DNA of 63,051 nucleotides from Pseudoprimorskyibacter sp. (GTDB taxonomy: Bacteria; Pseudomonadota; Alphaproteobacteria; Rhodobacterales; Rhodobacteraceae): assembly GCA_029251265.1 (NCBI GenBank), contig JAQXDR010000072.1, forward strand, positions 1-63,051, given 5' to 3'. The position numbers and the translations under genes were made by a program. The notes under the pieces are model-generated. The model made no database searches. It was not told the DNA's origin and saw only the letters and a program-made list of their open reading frames with translations. Positions 1-9,129 of the stretch are shown here, in pieces (positions within the stretch are counted from its first letter, which is position 1; each line of letters starts with the position of its first letter).

Positions 1-164
1 GCGGGGTTATGGAAAAGAAAAAATGTGGAAACGGGTCCTTACCACAGGTGCGCGACGGATCTGGACGGTTGGTGTTACGGGCCTCCGGGTGCATTTGACG
101 GCCAATCTGCCAAGATCAAATAAATTGCGCCCAAGATCGGTTTTGGGCATGAGCTCGCGTCGGG

Positions 165-835
165 CGTGGAGTCGAAAATCCGAGCCGGACAGCGGTCGGC
201 GTGATGGGTCAACCAAGGCCGAGCGTGATCGCGTCAACGCTCTGACACGCGAGAGCCGCCCATTTTGCAAGGGCTCGGGTTTACACAAAATCACCAAGAG
301 GTGTGGGGCCACGCAGAAGTGCAGCCAGAGATGACGTGTGTCCCAGAGGATAATCGGTCGGCGTATCGGGGCTGAAACTGTGATGCGTGGTGACAGCTTT
401 GGTCTGCCATGCCCACTGAACGAGGTTAACAGACCGCGCCGCGTGCGATGATGCCGAACCCGCTGTGGGTGTCGCAATGCACCTATGTCTCAACCGGGCA
501 GGGCTTTGTTATCGATACATTTGGCAACAAGATCGTTGGGTGGCGCGCATCCAAATCACAGAAAACCCAGTTTGTCTTGGACGCGTTGAAGCACGCGCTT
601 TATGAACGCCGACCTGCAGATAGCCTTGTCCATCGCAACGACCAGGGCTGCCAATATCTGTCGATCAAATACAAAAAAGGGCGGTGGAGGCCGGGCTGGA
701 ACCCCGCGTTGGTAGGGTTGGCAGTTGGTATGACACGGCCCTCGCCACGACGATGATTGGCCTCTTCAAGGCAGACGTCATTCACAGGTTGGGACCGTGC
801 ACGTCAGCCAAAGCCGAGGCGATACATGTTGCAAA
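165..835 (+). pseudogene. Decayed IS3-family transposase (orfA/orfB remnant)
   Basis: Broken pieces of an IS3-type two-ORF transposase lie on the plus strand. Around 190-250 the translation GRRDGSTKAERDRVNAL resembles the OrfA C-terminal coiled coil. Around 395-430 LPCPLNEVNR matches the OrfB linker. From 448 the integrase core reads NPLWVSQCTYVST, VIDTFGNKIVGWRAS, FVLDALKHALYERRPAD and VHRNDQGCQYLSIKY. The frame then shifts, and the match resumes at about 729-785 as YDTALATTMIGLFKADVIH. The first catalytic Asp of the usual WVSDFTYV block is replaced by Gln, about eight residues after TYVST are missing, and the 3' part has a large deletion and a stop. It is a dead element. No terminal inverted repeats or target duplication were identified, so the edges are approximate. 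The first 160 bases show nothing else recognisable. Confidence 0.8.
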
Positions 836-895
836 CTGATGTCATGGAGCCAAAGGGTTGTCGGCAAACGCACAGAATATCTAAATGTCAGACAA

Positions 896-2677
896 TCAAC
901 GGCCCGCAGCATATGCCTGCATTAAACGCGGTGTTGCCGCAGCTGACACCAACCCGTCCGGGCGGCGTGATGCGGCCGTCAGACGACCGATCGACATAGG
1001 TGCTGCTACGTCGACACGATGCCCGCGTGACGTGAGATTTTCAATCAGATCATGTCCAAATTCCGGTTCCACCATCAGATGGCCTGCTCGAAATCCCCGT
1101 GGGTAGAATGACGCTTCTAGATGATCGGTCAAAAAAAGAGGGCCATCGATCGCCTGTTGGGGGCTCATTCCCTCCATCAGACGCACCAGAAATGCAAGCT
1201 GCCACTGATCCTGCCGATCGCCCCCCGGTGTTCCAAATGCAATCCGCGTACCATCTGGCGCCTGCGCCATACTGGGAGACAGAGTGGTACGCGGTCGTTT
1301 GCCGGGTGCCAGTGCGCCAGGGCTTGCAGGATCCAGCCAAAACATCTGTGCACGATTGTTCAATGGCGCCCCTAGCCCCGGTACTACCGGATTGGATTGC
1401 AGCCATCCACCCGAAGGTGTTGCCGAAATAACCAATCCCCACTGATCAATGACGTCAAGATGAACCGTGTCGCCTTCATTGCGCAAGAGGTGCGCCATGG
1501 TAGGCTCTCCACTACCTGCTCCATCCACCATGGCATCCTTGCTCGACAGGCGCAGGGCCAGTGACGCGGCTGCCGCTTCGTGCCCTTTGATCACACCCGG
1601 CACATGGGTCATGCTGGCGATGCCCGTGATGGCTTGCGCGCGTTCCCTGGCGAATTCTGCTGATAACAAGACATCCAGCGGGACTGTCTGCTCATCCGCA
1701 AGATAAGCATCCCGATCCGCAAATGCGGTTTTCAGAGCTTCGACCTGAAAATGGATGCCGTCTGGGCTCATTGATCCGGCGTCAAACGCTCCCTTGGCAT
1801 CCAAAGTTTGGAGCGCCATCAAAAGACTTGGGCCTTGGCTCCAGTGTCCCGGTTTCCAGACGTGCCAACCCTGCACAGAACTGCTTGTCGGAGCCTCCCA
1901 AGTGGCCTGCCAATCGGCCATGTCCTGCCCCGATAAAACGCCACGTCTGGCCGTGCCTGTTCCGTCTACAACGCAGGCATCACGCAGATAGCTGTCAATT
2001 GTCTCTGCCACAAAGCCTTGAGAAAAGGCGCGTCGCGCCGCCTGAATTTGGGCCGCGCGACCGGTGGCTGTTTCGGCTTCTTTCAACAGCGCTGTCCACA
2101 TACTGGCAAGATCGGGGTTGCAAAACAGCGCTCCAGGTTTCGGGACCTGCCCGTTTGGCATCCAAACCGCAGCCGAGGATGGCCAGTGGTGCTGGAACAT
2201 GTCAGCGGCTCCGGCGATCACGTCGGACGCGGCACGCAACAAAGGGTGACCTGCCCGCGCATACTGCACGGCGGGCTCCATAACCTCACGCAATGAAAGG
2301 CGCCCATATTCCGCCAATAGCACCATCCACGCATCAAAGGCGCCCGGGACAACGCAGGCCAAAAGACCGCTTCCCGGTATGGTCGACAACCCCTCGGAGC
2401 GATAATGCGCAACTGTTGCGCCGCGCGGAGCAACCCCTTGCCCGCATAAAACCCGTGGCACATCCGAAAGGGGATCCCATACCAGAACGGGAACCTCGCC
2501 AAATGGTCCGTTCAGGTGTGGCTCGACCACATTCAACACCAATGCGGCCCCCACAGCGGCATCCGCAGCGCTACCGCCGGCCTCGAGCAATTTCATCCCC
2601 ACGGCTGATGCAAGCCAATGGGTTGTGGTCACCATGCCAAAGGTGCCTTGCAAATCGGGACGAGTCGTAAATGCCAT
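896..2677 (-). CDS. Gamma-glutamyltransferase-family enzyme
   Basis: 593 aa, a usual length for the GGT family (N-terminal nucleophile hydrolases that cleave gamma-glutamyl bonds, e.g. of glutathione). The N-terminal part has the family pattern LEAGGSAADAAVGAALVLNV. The autoprocessing Thr is probably Thr404 in GDTVHLDV, equivalent to the TTH motif of classical GGT, and GTPGGDRQDQWQ follows near the C-terminus. There is no signal peptide, so the protein is probably cytoplasmic, unlike secreted E. coli Ggt. The region after the nucleophile is diverged (TPSGGWLQSNP), so the substrate may not be glutathione. It lies 80 nt behind the sulfotransferase-like gene on the same strand, and no clear ribosome binding site precedes the ATG. 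It ends beside the IS3 remnant. Confidence 0.85.
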   Translation of the reverse strand: MAFTTRPDLQGTFGMVTTTHWLASAVGMKLLEAGGSAADAAVGAALVLNVVEPHLNGPFGEVPVLVWDPLSDVPRVLCGQGVAPRGATVAHYRSEGLSTIPGSGLLACVVPGAFDAWMVLLAEYGRLSLREVMEPAVQYARAGHPLLRAASDVIAGAADMFQHHWPSSAAVWMPNGQVPKPGALFCNPDLASMWTALLKEAETATGRAAQIQAARRAFSQGFVAETIDSYLRDACVVDGTGTARRGVLSGQDMADWQATWEAPTSSSVQGWHVWKPGHWSQGPSLLMALQTLDAKGAFDAGSMSPDGIHFQVEALKTAFADRDAYLADEQTVPLDVLLSAEFARERAQAITGIASMTHVPGVIKGHEAAAASLALRLSSKDAMVDGAGSGEPTMAHLLRNEGDTVHLDVIDQWGLVISATPSGGWLQSNPVVPGLGAPLNNRAQMFWLDPASPGALAPGKRPRTTLSPSMAQAPDGTRIAFGTPGGDRQDQWQLAFLVRLMEGMSPQQAIDGPLFLTDHLEASFYPRGFRAGHLMVEPEFGHDLIENLTSRGHRVDVAAPMSIGRLTAASRRPDGLVSAAATPRLMQAYAAGR

Positions 2678-2756
2678 AAGATGAGGCTAGCGCGCCCGAG
2701 AGGTATTTGACCAGAGCGCATAGGATCATATGCGGCCGACGTAGGCTCTCTGTTAC

Positions 2757-3479
2757 TCAAAGTGCTCTTTGCTGCAAGCGGGTGTAGGACGGCAGGACTG
2801 ACCCATAAAGATCCCCGAACTGTGGTGCAACCTTGGGCATGGGCCCCTCGGGTCCGGAAAATCCAGTCGAACGATGCACAGAATCGTACCAATGCGCGGC
2901 CCAAATACCATCGCTGCGATGGCCACCTGCGGGCCAGGACAACATCGCAGGCTCGAATGCAATCCCAATCGCGTCGCACAGGGCACGCAGAGTTTGCTCA
3001 GGCGCAGCGCGCACATCTGAACTATCCACAACAATCGGCGAAGCGCCCTGCAAGGCACTGATCTGATCGAAAAGGTCAGCCTGTTCGATAAAACCAAGAT
3101 CGCCAATCACAGGATTTTCTCTTTTGCGCGCATAGGATGCCAGAACCCGTGCAGGATGCCGGATCAAAAACACATGCGTGATATCGCCGGCAAACCAATC
3201 CCTTGGAATTTGTGGCACCATGTGATGGGTCATGTGTTTTTGATAAAAAATGCCACGCCCTTCTGGCACGGGTCCAAGGCAGTCCCGCGCCACTGCTGCC
3301 GCATCTGTGGGGTGTGCTGCCAAAATGGCATCTTTCATGGGATGATCCGCACCAGTGGTCTTTAGATACGGTCCATAGAAAGGTTCGTCCCAAACTGCGC
3401 AATCGGTCCGGTTTGCGAAGCTGTACATCATTGCGGTCGACAAATTACGCGGACCGGACCACATGGCGATACGTGTCAT
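2757..3479 (-). CDS. Sulfotransferase-like P-loop protein
   Basis: 240 aa from the ATG at 3479. That ATG overlaps the stop codon of the upstream fructuronate reductase gene by ATGA, so I prefer it to a longer in-frame start. The N-terminus MTRIAMWSGPRNLSTAM carries a sulfotransferase-type phosphosulfate-binding loop (SGPRNLST, residues 8-15). A later HVFLIRHPARVLASY resembles the 3'-phosphate-binding region. The family is common in Roseobacters and is usually annotated only as sulfotransferase family; the acceptor is unknown. Translational coupling to a uronate catabolic gene is notable and could suggest action on a carbohydrate, but that is inference. Confidence 0.75.
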   Translation of the reverse strand: MTRIAMWSGPRNLSTAMMYSFANRTDCAVWDEPFYGPYLKTTGADHPMKDAILAAHPTDAAAVARDCLGPVPEGRGIFYQKHMTHHMVPQIPRDWFAGDITHVFLIRHPARVLASYARKRENPVIGDLGFIEQADLFDQISALQGASPIVVDSSDVRAAPEQTLRALCDAIGIAFEPAMLSWPAGGHRSDGIWAAHWYDSVHRSTGFSGPEGPMPKVAPQFGDLYGSVLPSYTRLQQRAL

Positions 3480-4906
3480 GTCAAATGCCCTTTCAGCGTT
3501 GCAAGCACTCCGTTTGTTTCCAGCGATTGAAGTGCGCACCCGAGATCATGTCCAAGTTCGGGGTTTGCGGCCAGTGATGGATCAAAGATTTCCGTCATCT
3601 GCAAAAGCCGGGCCACCCGACTGCCGACATCCTTGGCCGTCATTGATCGTGTGGCGAGGGTGGCCGCCAGAGGATCTCGCACATCGATCTGCACTCCTGC
3701 TTCATCACGCCCTCCGACATAGCGCATCCAACCCGCCACGGCTAAAATCAACGCCGGAGATCGTTCCCCCGCCGCAAGACGTGCAGAAAGCGGGCCAAGC
3801 AGACGTTGTGGCAATTTCTGTGATCCATCCATTGCGATTTGCCAGAGCCGGTGCCGAATGGCGGGGTTGCGGTAGCGCAAAAGCAGTGCATCGCAATATC
3901 CAACAACATCTGCTTCCTTTGGTGGCGTCAGGGTCGGTATGATTTCAGACCAAAGCGATCTTAGATAGGCCTCGAACACTGGATCATTTGCAGCTTGGGA
4001 CACCGTCTCATGTCCGGCCAGATACCCCAAATATGCCATTGCGGAATGCGTGCCGTTCAAACACCGCAGCTTCAGAGCCTCCCACGAGACCACGTCATGG
4101 GTCAGTGTTGCGCCTGCCTCCTCCCATGGGGGGCGACCGCTTGGAAAATGGTCTTCGATGACCCACTGACGGAAGGGTTCGTGCAAGACGCAGGCAGGAT
4201 CGTGCAGACCCGTCGTCTGTGCCAGACGCGCAATATCTGCGTCGGTCGTTGCAGGCGTAATGCGATCCACCATGCAACTTGGAAAAGCAACATTGTGCGC
4301 AATCCACGCCTCAAACTCGGGATCCTGCGCCCGGGCCAAGTCGCGCACAACCCCGCCAACGACATGGCCATTGTCTGGTAGATTGTCACAGCTGAGCACC
4401 GTAAAGGGCGCCACATTCGCGGCGCGACGCGCGGCCAATGCTGCCACGATAAAACCCGGAGCCGATTTTGGTGCATCAGGATGCGCGCGGTCATGTTGGA
4501 CCAAGGGATGATCCAGATTTAGCCTTCCGGTTGCAGGTTCGTGACAGTAGCCTTTTTCTGTCACTGTCAATGTAACCACGCGTACATCCGGATCCGCCAT
4601 GCATCTGATCACTGCTTGTGGATCCTCTGGTGCAACCAAAACAGCGGTCAATGCGGTGATCACTTGCGTGGTCTCGCCCGATGGACCTTGTTCCACAGCT
4701 GTATAGGCACATTTTTGGGGTTCAAGCGTGTCACGCGCCGTTGAGCTTTGCAGGGACACGGCCAAAATCCCCCACTCATCCCCCTGCCCGGCCATGGCAT
4801 CTTGGGTGTAGGGCGCAATAAAGGCGCGAAAAAACGCACCCGGACCAAGGTGTACAATTCCAACGCGAGGGGCGTCTGTTTGGCGGGTCAAACGGGGATA
4901 CGACAT
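3476..4906 (-). CDS. uxuB: Mannitol dehydrogenase-family oxidoreductase (fructuronate reductase / D-mannonate oxidoreductase)
   Basis: 476 aa, typical for polyol-specific long-chain dehydrogenases. The N-terminal NAD-binding part contains VGIVHLGPGAFFRAF. The catalytic helix carries LKLRCLNGTHSAMAYLGYL, the family signature with the catalytic Lys. The start at 4906 (MSYPRLTRQ) is chosen because it follows an AAAGAGA ribosome site and starts 17 nt after uxaC; a longer frame would run into uxaC. Pairing with uxaC indicates fructuronate to D-mannonate reduction in glucuronate breakdown, although a mannitol dehydrogenase role cannot be excluded from sequence alone. It overlaps the downstream sulfotransferase-like gene by four bases. 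Confidence 0.88.
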   Translation of the reverse strand: MSYPRLTRQTDAPRVGIVHLGPGAFFRAFIAPYTQDAMAGQGDEWGILAVSLQSSTARDTLEPQKCAYTAVEQGPSGETTQVITALTAVLVAPEDPQAVIRCMADPDVRVVTLTVTEKGYCHEPATGRLNLDHPLVQHDRAHPDAPKSAPGFIVAALAARRAANVAPFTVLSCDNLPDNGHVVGGVVRDLARAQDPEFEAWIAHNVAFPSCMVDRITPATTDADIARLAQTTGLHDPACVLHEPFRQWVIEDHFPSGRPPWEEAGATLTHDVVSWEALKLRCLNGTHSAMAYLGYLAGHETVSQAANDPVFEAYLRSLWSEIIPTLTPPKEADVVGYCDALLLRYRNPAIRHRLWQIAMDGSQKLPQRLLGPLSARLAAGERSPALILAVAGWMRYVGGRDEAGVQIDVRDPLAATLATRSMTAKDVGSRVARLLQMTEIFDPSLAANPELGHDLGCALQSLETNGVLATLKGHLT

Positions 4907-4922
4907 TATCACAGTCTCTTTC

Positions 4923-6329
4923 TCAAAGCCGGTAGGCTGCTTTGACCAGATCATAGCTCAAAGCACGCGCCAGATCCGCGGCCTCGGCCTCTCGCAGACG
5001 CCCTGTTCCCACAAGCCCGGCCAGATAGGCGCAGTCACTGCGCCGCGACACATCGTGACGGGCCGGGATCGAGGTGAAGGCCCGCGTATCATCGTTAAAA
5101 CCTACGGTGTTATAAAACCCGCATGTTTCAGTCGTAAGTTCGCGGAAACGGCGGATGCCGTCGGCGCTGTCGAAAAACCACCATGGCGGGCCCAGACGCA
5201 GGGCAGGATACGCCCCTGCCAAGGGGGCAAGTTCACGACCATACGTGGTTTCATCCAGCGTAAACAGAATGATGCTCAGATCAGGCTCCATCCCGACGGC
5301 GTTCAGCAAAGGTTGCAGCCCACGCACCCAATCTGTGCGGACGGGAATATCAAAACCCTTGTCCGTGCCAAATTCAGACAGCACTGTCGTGTTGTGATTT
5401 CGCAACGATCCCGCATGGATTTGCAGCACCAACCCGTCATCAAGGCTCATTCGGGCCATTTCAGTGAGCATCTGTCCACGGAAGGTCTCGGCATCCTCTG
5501 ACGTGGCGATGCCGGTCAAAACCCGCGCATAGAGCGCACGCGCCTCACCTGAAGACAAATCACATGTGCGCGCGGTGGGATGTCCATGGTCACTGGCGGT
5601 GGCACCCATGGCGACAAAATCGGCCCGCCGCACGCGATGGGCTGCCAAATATCCGTCCCAAGTCGCAATATCCTCACCAGTGATATCACCAAGGCGGCCA
5701 ACGTTTTCGGCGAAACCCGCAGCCTCAGGATCAACACATGTATCCGGACGGTATGTCGGTATCACGCGGCCGGACCAATCACTGTCTTGGATGCTCTTGT
5801 GCCAGCGCAGATCGTCTAATGCGCTGTCTGTGGTCGCAAGACATTCAATGCCAAACTGGTCAAACAAAGCTCGCGGACGATAATCAGGCCGCGTCAAACA
5901 GGTAGCGATATGGTCGTAGTGCGCCTGAGCATTTTCAACAGTCAGCGGTTCCTGCAATCCAAACACGTGCTGAAAAGAATGTTCGATCCACATCGCCGAT
6001 GGCGTGCCTCTGAATAGATGGAAATTTGCAGCAAACCGGTTCCAGATTTCGCGGGGATCAGTTTCAACTTGCCCCCCGCTCGTACGGGCGACGCCTAGGT
6101 CCTCTAGCCGCATACCCTGACTGACCAGCATTCTGAAAACATAATGATCCGGGACCACAAACAATTGGGCTGGATCCGGAAACGCCTCGTTTTGTGCAAA
6201 CCATCGCGGGTCACAATGGCCGTGTGGGCTCAGAATTGGCAACTTTGCGACCTCGGCGTATAAATCACGTGACAGGGCACGCAAACCGGGATCAGCAGGA
6301 AAAAGGCGGTTGGGATCAAGCATAGGCAT
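4923..6329 (-). CDS. uxaC: Glucuronate (uronate) isomerase
   Basis: 468 aa, full length for UxaC. The N-terminus PNRLFPADPGLRAL and the metal-binding HGHCDPRWFAQN block are characteristic of this amidohydrolase-superfamily isomerase, as are HAGSLRNHN and the C-terminal RRDLLCGLVG-like stretch SRRSDCAYLAGLVG. It converts D-glucuronate to D-fructuronate (and galacturonate to tagaturonate), the step before the adjacent reductase. The start could also be two codons later (MLDPN); neither has a strong Shine-Dalgarno sequence. The gene is divergent from the lactonase gene across an 85-nt gap that must hold both promoters. Confidence 0.93.
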   Translation of the reverse strand: MPMLDPNRLFPADPGLRALSRDLYAEVAKLPILSPHGHCDPRWFAQNEAFPDPAQLFVVPDHYVFRMLVSQGMRLEDLGVARTSGGQVETDPREIWNRFAANFHLFRGTPSAMWIEHSFQHVFGLQEPLTVENAQAHYDHIATCLTRPDYRPRALFDQFGIECLATTDSALDDLRWHKSIQDSDWSGRVIPTYRPDTCVDPEAAGFAENVGRLGDITGEDIATWDGYLAAHRVRRADFVAMGATASDHGHPTARTCDLSSGEARALYARVLTGIATSEDAETFRGQMLTEMARMSLDDGLVLQIHAGSLRNHNTTVLSEFGTDKGFDIPVRTDWVRGLQPLLNAVGMEPDLSIILFTLDETTYGRELAPLAGAYPALRLGPPWWFFDSADGIRRFRELTTETCGFYNTVGFNDDTRAFTSIPARHDVSRRSDCAYLAGLVGTGRLREAEAADLARALSYDLVKAAYRL

Positions 6330-6396
6330 ACCGCAGTGGTGCGGAAGTTTTACCGTTTTGGCAAGAGGTGCATTGTGTCTTTCCCTGTGCAGACTT

Positions 6397-6414
6397 CGCG
6401 CTTAACCTAGCGCG
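6397..6414. promoter_or_regulatory. Inverted repeat abutting a start codon
   Basis: CGCGCT-TAACCT-AGCGCG, six-base perfect arms, ends on the base before the ATG of the lactonase gene. No Shine-Dalgarno sequence lies in the usual place, so the gene may be read from a leaderless mRNA, with the repeat acting as a DNA operator overlapping the promoter. A second small repeat, CCGCA-GTGG-TGCGG, lies nearer uxaC at about 6331-6344. Confidence 0.4.
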
Positions 6415-7266
6415 ATGACACACCCGACCCGCATTGACGCCCACCACCACTTTTGGCACCCCGCACGCGGAGATTACGACTGGATGAAACCTGATGATCC
6501 CGTGATCTGGCGTGCATATGGTCCGGCCGATCTTACGCCTTGTCTCGCGGCTGCCAAGATTGAAAAGACCGTTCTGGTTCAGGCAGCGCCCACCCTGCAA
6601 GAAACTGAATATCTTTTGGGTCTTGCTGATGCCACGCCGTTTGTTGCGGGGGTGGTTGGGTGGATTGATTTTGAAGACCCAAAACAGCACCAGTCGATCA
6701 AAAGACTTGCAGCACATCCCAAATTCCTTGGCCTGCGTCCCATGATCCAGAATTTGCCAGATGACGCGTGGATGCTGCGCGCTGATGTCCAATGGGCGTT
6801 CGCGGCGATCTGCGATCTGGACTTGACCTTTGATGGATTGGGATTTCCACGGCACATTCCTTATTTTATCCAGTTGATCGACCGTTACCCGCAGATGCGC
6901 ACGGTTCTGGATCATGGACTGAAACCGCAGATCAAGGACAAAGACTGGCAGACTTGGGCAGATGGGATTGCCTCTTTGTCCGAAACCGGAGCGTATATAA
7001 AACTTTCCGGTCTCGTCACTGAATGTGGGGCAGATTTTGAACCCCAAACCCTGCGCCGCTACAGCGATCATATACTGGCCTGTTTCGGGGCCGAAAGGGT
7101 TATGTGGGGATCAGACTGGCCTGTATGTCGCAAAAGATGCGACTACGACCGATGGGTTGCAATTGCACAACACCTGACCGATGACCTTTCAGCCCCTGAA
7201 CAAGACATGGTCTGGGGCAAGAGTGCCGCCGCGTTTTACCGATTGAAAGAGACAGCAAATGACTGA
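6415..7266 (+). CDS. Amidohydrolase-2 family lactonase (L-fuconolactonase-like)
   Basis: 283 aa. The N-terminus RIDAHHHFWHP is the HxH metal motif of the amidohydrolase 2 family in the form seen in L-fuconolactonase and related sugar lactonases. FLGLRPMIQNLPDD, the barrel His in VLDHGLKP and MWGSDWPVC near the C-terminus complete the family pattern. It probably opens a sugar-acid lactone (L-fucono- or a related lactone) to the acid. The next gene, an aldose 1-dehydrogenase-like enzyme, overlaps by eight bases and would make such a lactone, which strongly supports a shared pathway. The exact sugar (L-fucose, L-galactose, D-arabinose) cannot be decided here. Confidence 0.85.
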   Translation: MTHPTRIDAHHHFWHPARGDYDWMKPDDPVIWRAYGPADLTPCLAAAKIEKTVLVQAAPTLQETEYLLGLADATPFVAGVVGWIDFEDPKQHQSIKRLAAHPKFLGLRPMIQNLPDDAWMLRADVQWAFAAICDLDLTFDGLGFPRHIPYFIQLIDRYPQMRTVLDHGLKPQIKDKDWQTWADGIASLSETGAYIKLSGLVTECGADFEPQTLRRYSDHILACFGAERVMWGSDWPVCRKRCDYDRWVAIAQHLTDDLSAPEQDMVWGKSAAAFYRLKETAND

Positions 7267-8218
7267 CACTTTACGTCCCATAGGCCAGACTGGCCTGCTT
7301 ATCCCATCCATTTGTTTCGGGACTTCCGCCTTAGGCAACATGCCTGAAACCTATGGCTATACCGTGGAATCTGCCCGGGCAACCAATACTGTTAAGGCCA
7401 TCCTGCAGGGGCCAATGCCGTTTTTGGACACCTCGCGAAACTACGGCGCTGGCAAAAGCGAAGCCCGTGTCGGGACGGCTTTGCGCACAATGGGCGGCTT
7501 GCCGGACGGTGCCGTGATATCCACCAAATTGGATCGCTGCCCGAACACAGGTCGTTTCGATGCAGCCCGTGCCCGTGACAGCCTCGGCGAAAGTCTTGAG
7601 GCCCTCGGCCTTGATCGTATTCAACTGCTACATCTGCATGATCCCGAACACGCCCGTGATCTTGATGAATGCCACGCCGCGATTGAGGCATTGTTCGAGA
7701 TGAAGGCACAAGGTCTGGCGCAGGCTGTCGGCTTGGCTATGGGACGATTGGACATCATGGAGCCTGTCTTACGTGCCTATCCCTTTGACGCATTGATAAA
7801 CCACAACCGCTTTACGCTTCTGAACCGATCGGCCGACGCCATGTTCACGGAAGCGAAAGATCGCGGCATTGCGATCCTGAACGCGGCCCCCTTTGCCGGA
7901 GGTGTCTTGGCCAAGGGATCCCGACAAATGCCAAAAATCACCTATCAGGACGCCACTGAGAGTGATCTTGCGCCGGTTCGCGCGATAGAAGCAGCCTGTG
8001 CGAAATATGATGTGGCGTGTGGTGCGGTTGCCTTGCAATTTTCTATGCGCGATCCGCGCGTGACTTCGACCATTGTTGGCGTGTCGCGGCCTGAACGGGT
8101 GACACAAGCCCTGGATTGGGCGGCCGCAGACATACCCGAGGGCTTATGGGACGATCTGGAGGGGCTTGGCTATGTGACAATCGATCCTGAGGCCAACCGT
8201 ATCTACACACCGGGATAA
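7259..8218 (+). CDS. Aldo/keto reductase, D-threo-aldose 1-dehydrogenase type
   Basis: 319 aa, a single aldo/keto reductase barrel. Catalytic-site residues are visible: Asp57 and Tyr62 in LDTSRNYGAGKSE, Lys90 in VISTKLDR, and His in LLHLHDPEH. The N-terminus GQTGLLIPSICFGTSALGN matches L-fucose / D-threo-aldose dehydrogenases, which oxidise L-fucose, L-galactose or D-arabinose at C1 with NAD(P)+. The start lies within the end of the lactonase gene, so the two are translationally coupled. Together they would turn an aldose into its aldonic acid. It is convergent with the isomerase-like gene on the other strand. Confidence 0.87.
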   Translation: MTDTLRPIGQTGLLIPSICFGTSALGNMPETYGYTVESARATNTVKAILQGPMPFLDTSRNYGAGKSEARVGTALRTMGGLPDGAVISTKLDRCPNTGRFDAARARDSLGESLEALGLDRIQLLHLHDPEHARDLDECHAAIEALFEMKAQGLAQAVGLAMGRLDIMEPVLRAYPFDALINHNRFTLLNRSADAMFTEAKDRGIAILNAAPFAGGVLAKGSRQMPKITYQDATESDLAPVRAIEAACAKYDVACGAVALQFSMRDPRVTSTIVGVSRPERVTQALDWAAADIPEGLWDDLEGLGYVTIDPEANRIYTPG

Positions 8219-8280
8219 CATTTTGGACCATAACAGTTCGGTGATCCCAAAACGACGGGTCACGGGCAAGGTTATGCGGC

Positions 8281-9129
8281 TCAAAGCCCGTTTGCTTCAA
8301 GGTCGGCCCAGATCTCTTCAACCCAGGATTTGATCTGGAGTGCTTCCTGCCACCGGTTCGACATCTCGCGGCCATCTGCGCCGGTCATTGCGTATTCCGG
8401 CGGGCCCAATTCACACAAAAAAATGCAATCGCCTGTTGGGTTGCGCGATCGCCAATCTCTCAAACCTTCGCGCCACCAGCCGCGAAACAGATCTACCCAT
8501 TTCTTGTTCTGTGGGAAATCCAGCTGGAGTTGGATTTGCTGGCGCGAGGCCACGCGCCCTTGAAAGCTGTCAGAACGCTGCAAGACACGACTGATCAGTC
8601 CCTTGTCCCGATCACTGATAGGAAACCAGAATTCACGATCCACTACATAGTGAGACAGGTCTGCACAGATCCGCATTTCCGGCACAGCATCCATCAGGCA
8701 AAGTGTTGCATAGAGATCGTTCGTGATGCAGTTGCGATGGGTTTCGAACTGGATCGGCATGTCTTCTTGTTCGGACATTTCAATCCATCGGCGGATCACT
8801 GGAATCATGCCGTCGACAGACAGCGGCATCACCTGCCCGATTACATCCACGAAAGGCGATCCGAAATCTTTGGCCATCTTCAACGTATCGCGCAGAGACT
8901 CCATGGTTTTTGGAAAGGCAACAATCAGCGGTGTCAGATCGTTGCGTTCCAGATGCGGCCGAAAATCATGGGCTTCGGCGACATCTGCGGCCCCCAGATC
9001 CAGCGCCAGACCCGCATATCCCGCATCCGCAACCATCGCACAGATATCTTGTTTGGGCAAAACCCTGCCAGTGTGATCATGCGGCTGCATGGCCCAGGCA
9101 GAGGTATAGACCTTGAGACGACGCGTCAT
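8281..9129 (-). CDS. Sugar phosphate isomerase/epimerase-like TIM-barrel protein
   Basis: 282 aa, AP-endonuclease-2 / xylose-isomerase-like TIM-barrel fold. Acidic and His residues typical of the metal centre are seen in FVDVIGQVMPL, IQFETHRN, ICADLSHYVVDREFW and CELGPPEYA. The substrate is not recognisable. The ATG overlaps the stop of the upstream desaturase gene by ATGA, so the two are probably co-translated. It could act on a sugar from the neighbouring fucose/uronate genes or on a product of the desaturase; the sequence does not decide. Confidence 0.75.
   Translation of the reverse strand: MTRRLKVYTSAWAMQPHDHTGRVLPKQDICAMVADAGYAGLALDLGAADVAEAHDFRPHLERNDLTPLIVAFPKTMESLRDTLKMAKDFGSPFVDVIGQVMPLSVDGMIPVIRRWIEMSEQEDMPIQFETHRNCITNDLYATLCLMDAVPEMRICADLSHYVVDREFWFPISDRDKGLISRVLQRSDSFQGRVASRQQIQLQLDFPQNKKWVDLFRGWWREGLRDWRSRNPTGDCIFLCELGPPEYAMTGADGREMSNRWQEALQIKSWVEEIWADLEANGL

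Noticed and set aside
6316-7071. 251-codon open frame antisense to the lactonase gene
   Set aside because: It mirrors a strongly conserved amidohydrolase on the plus strand and has no domain or ribosome site.
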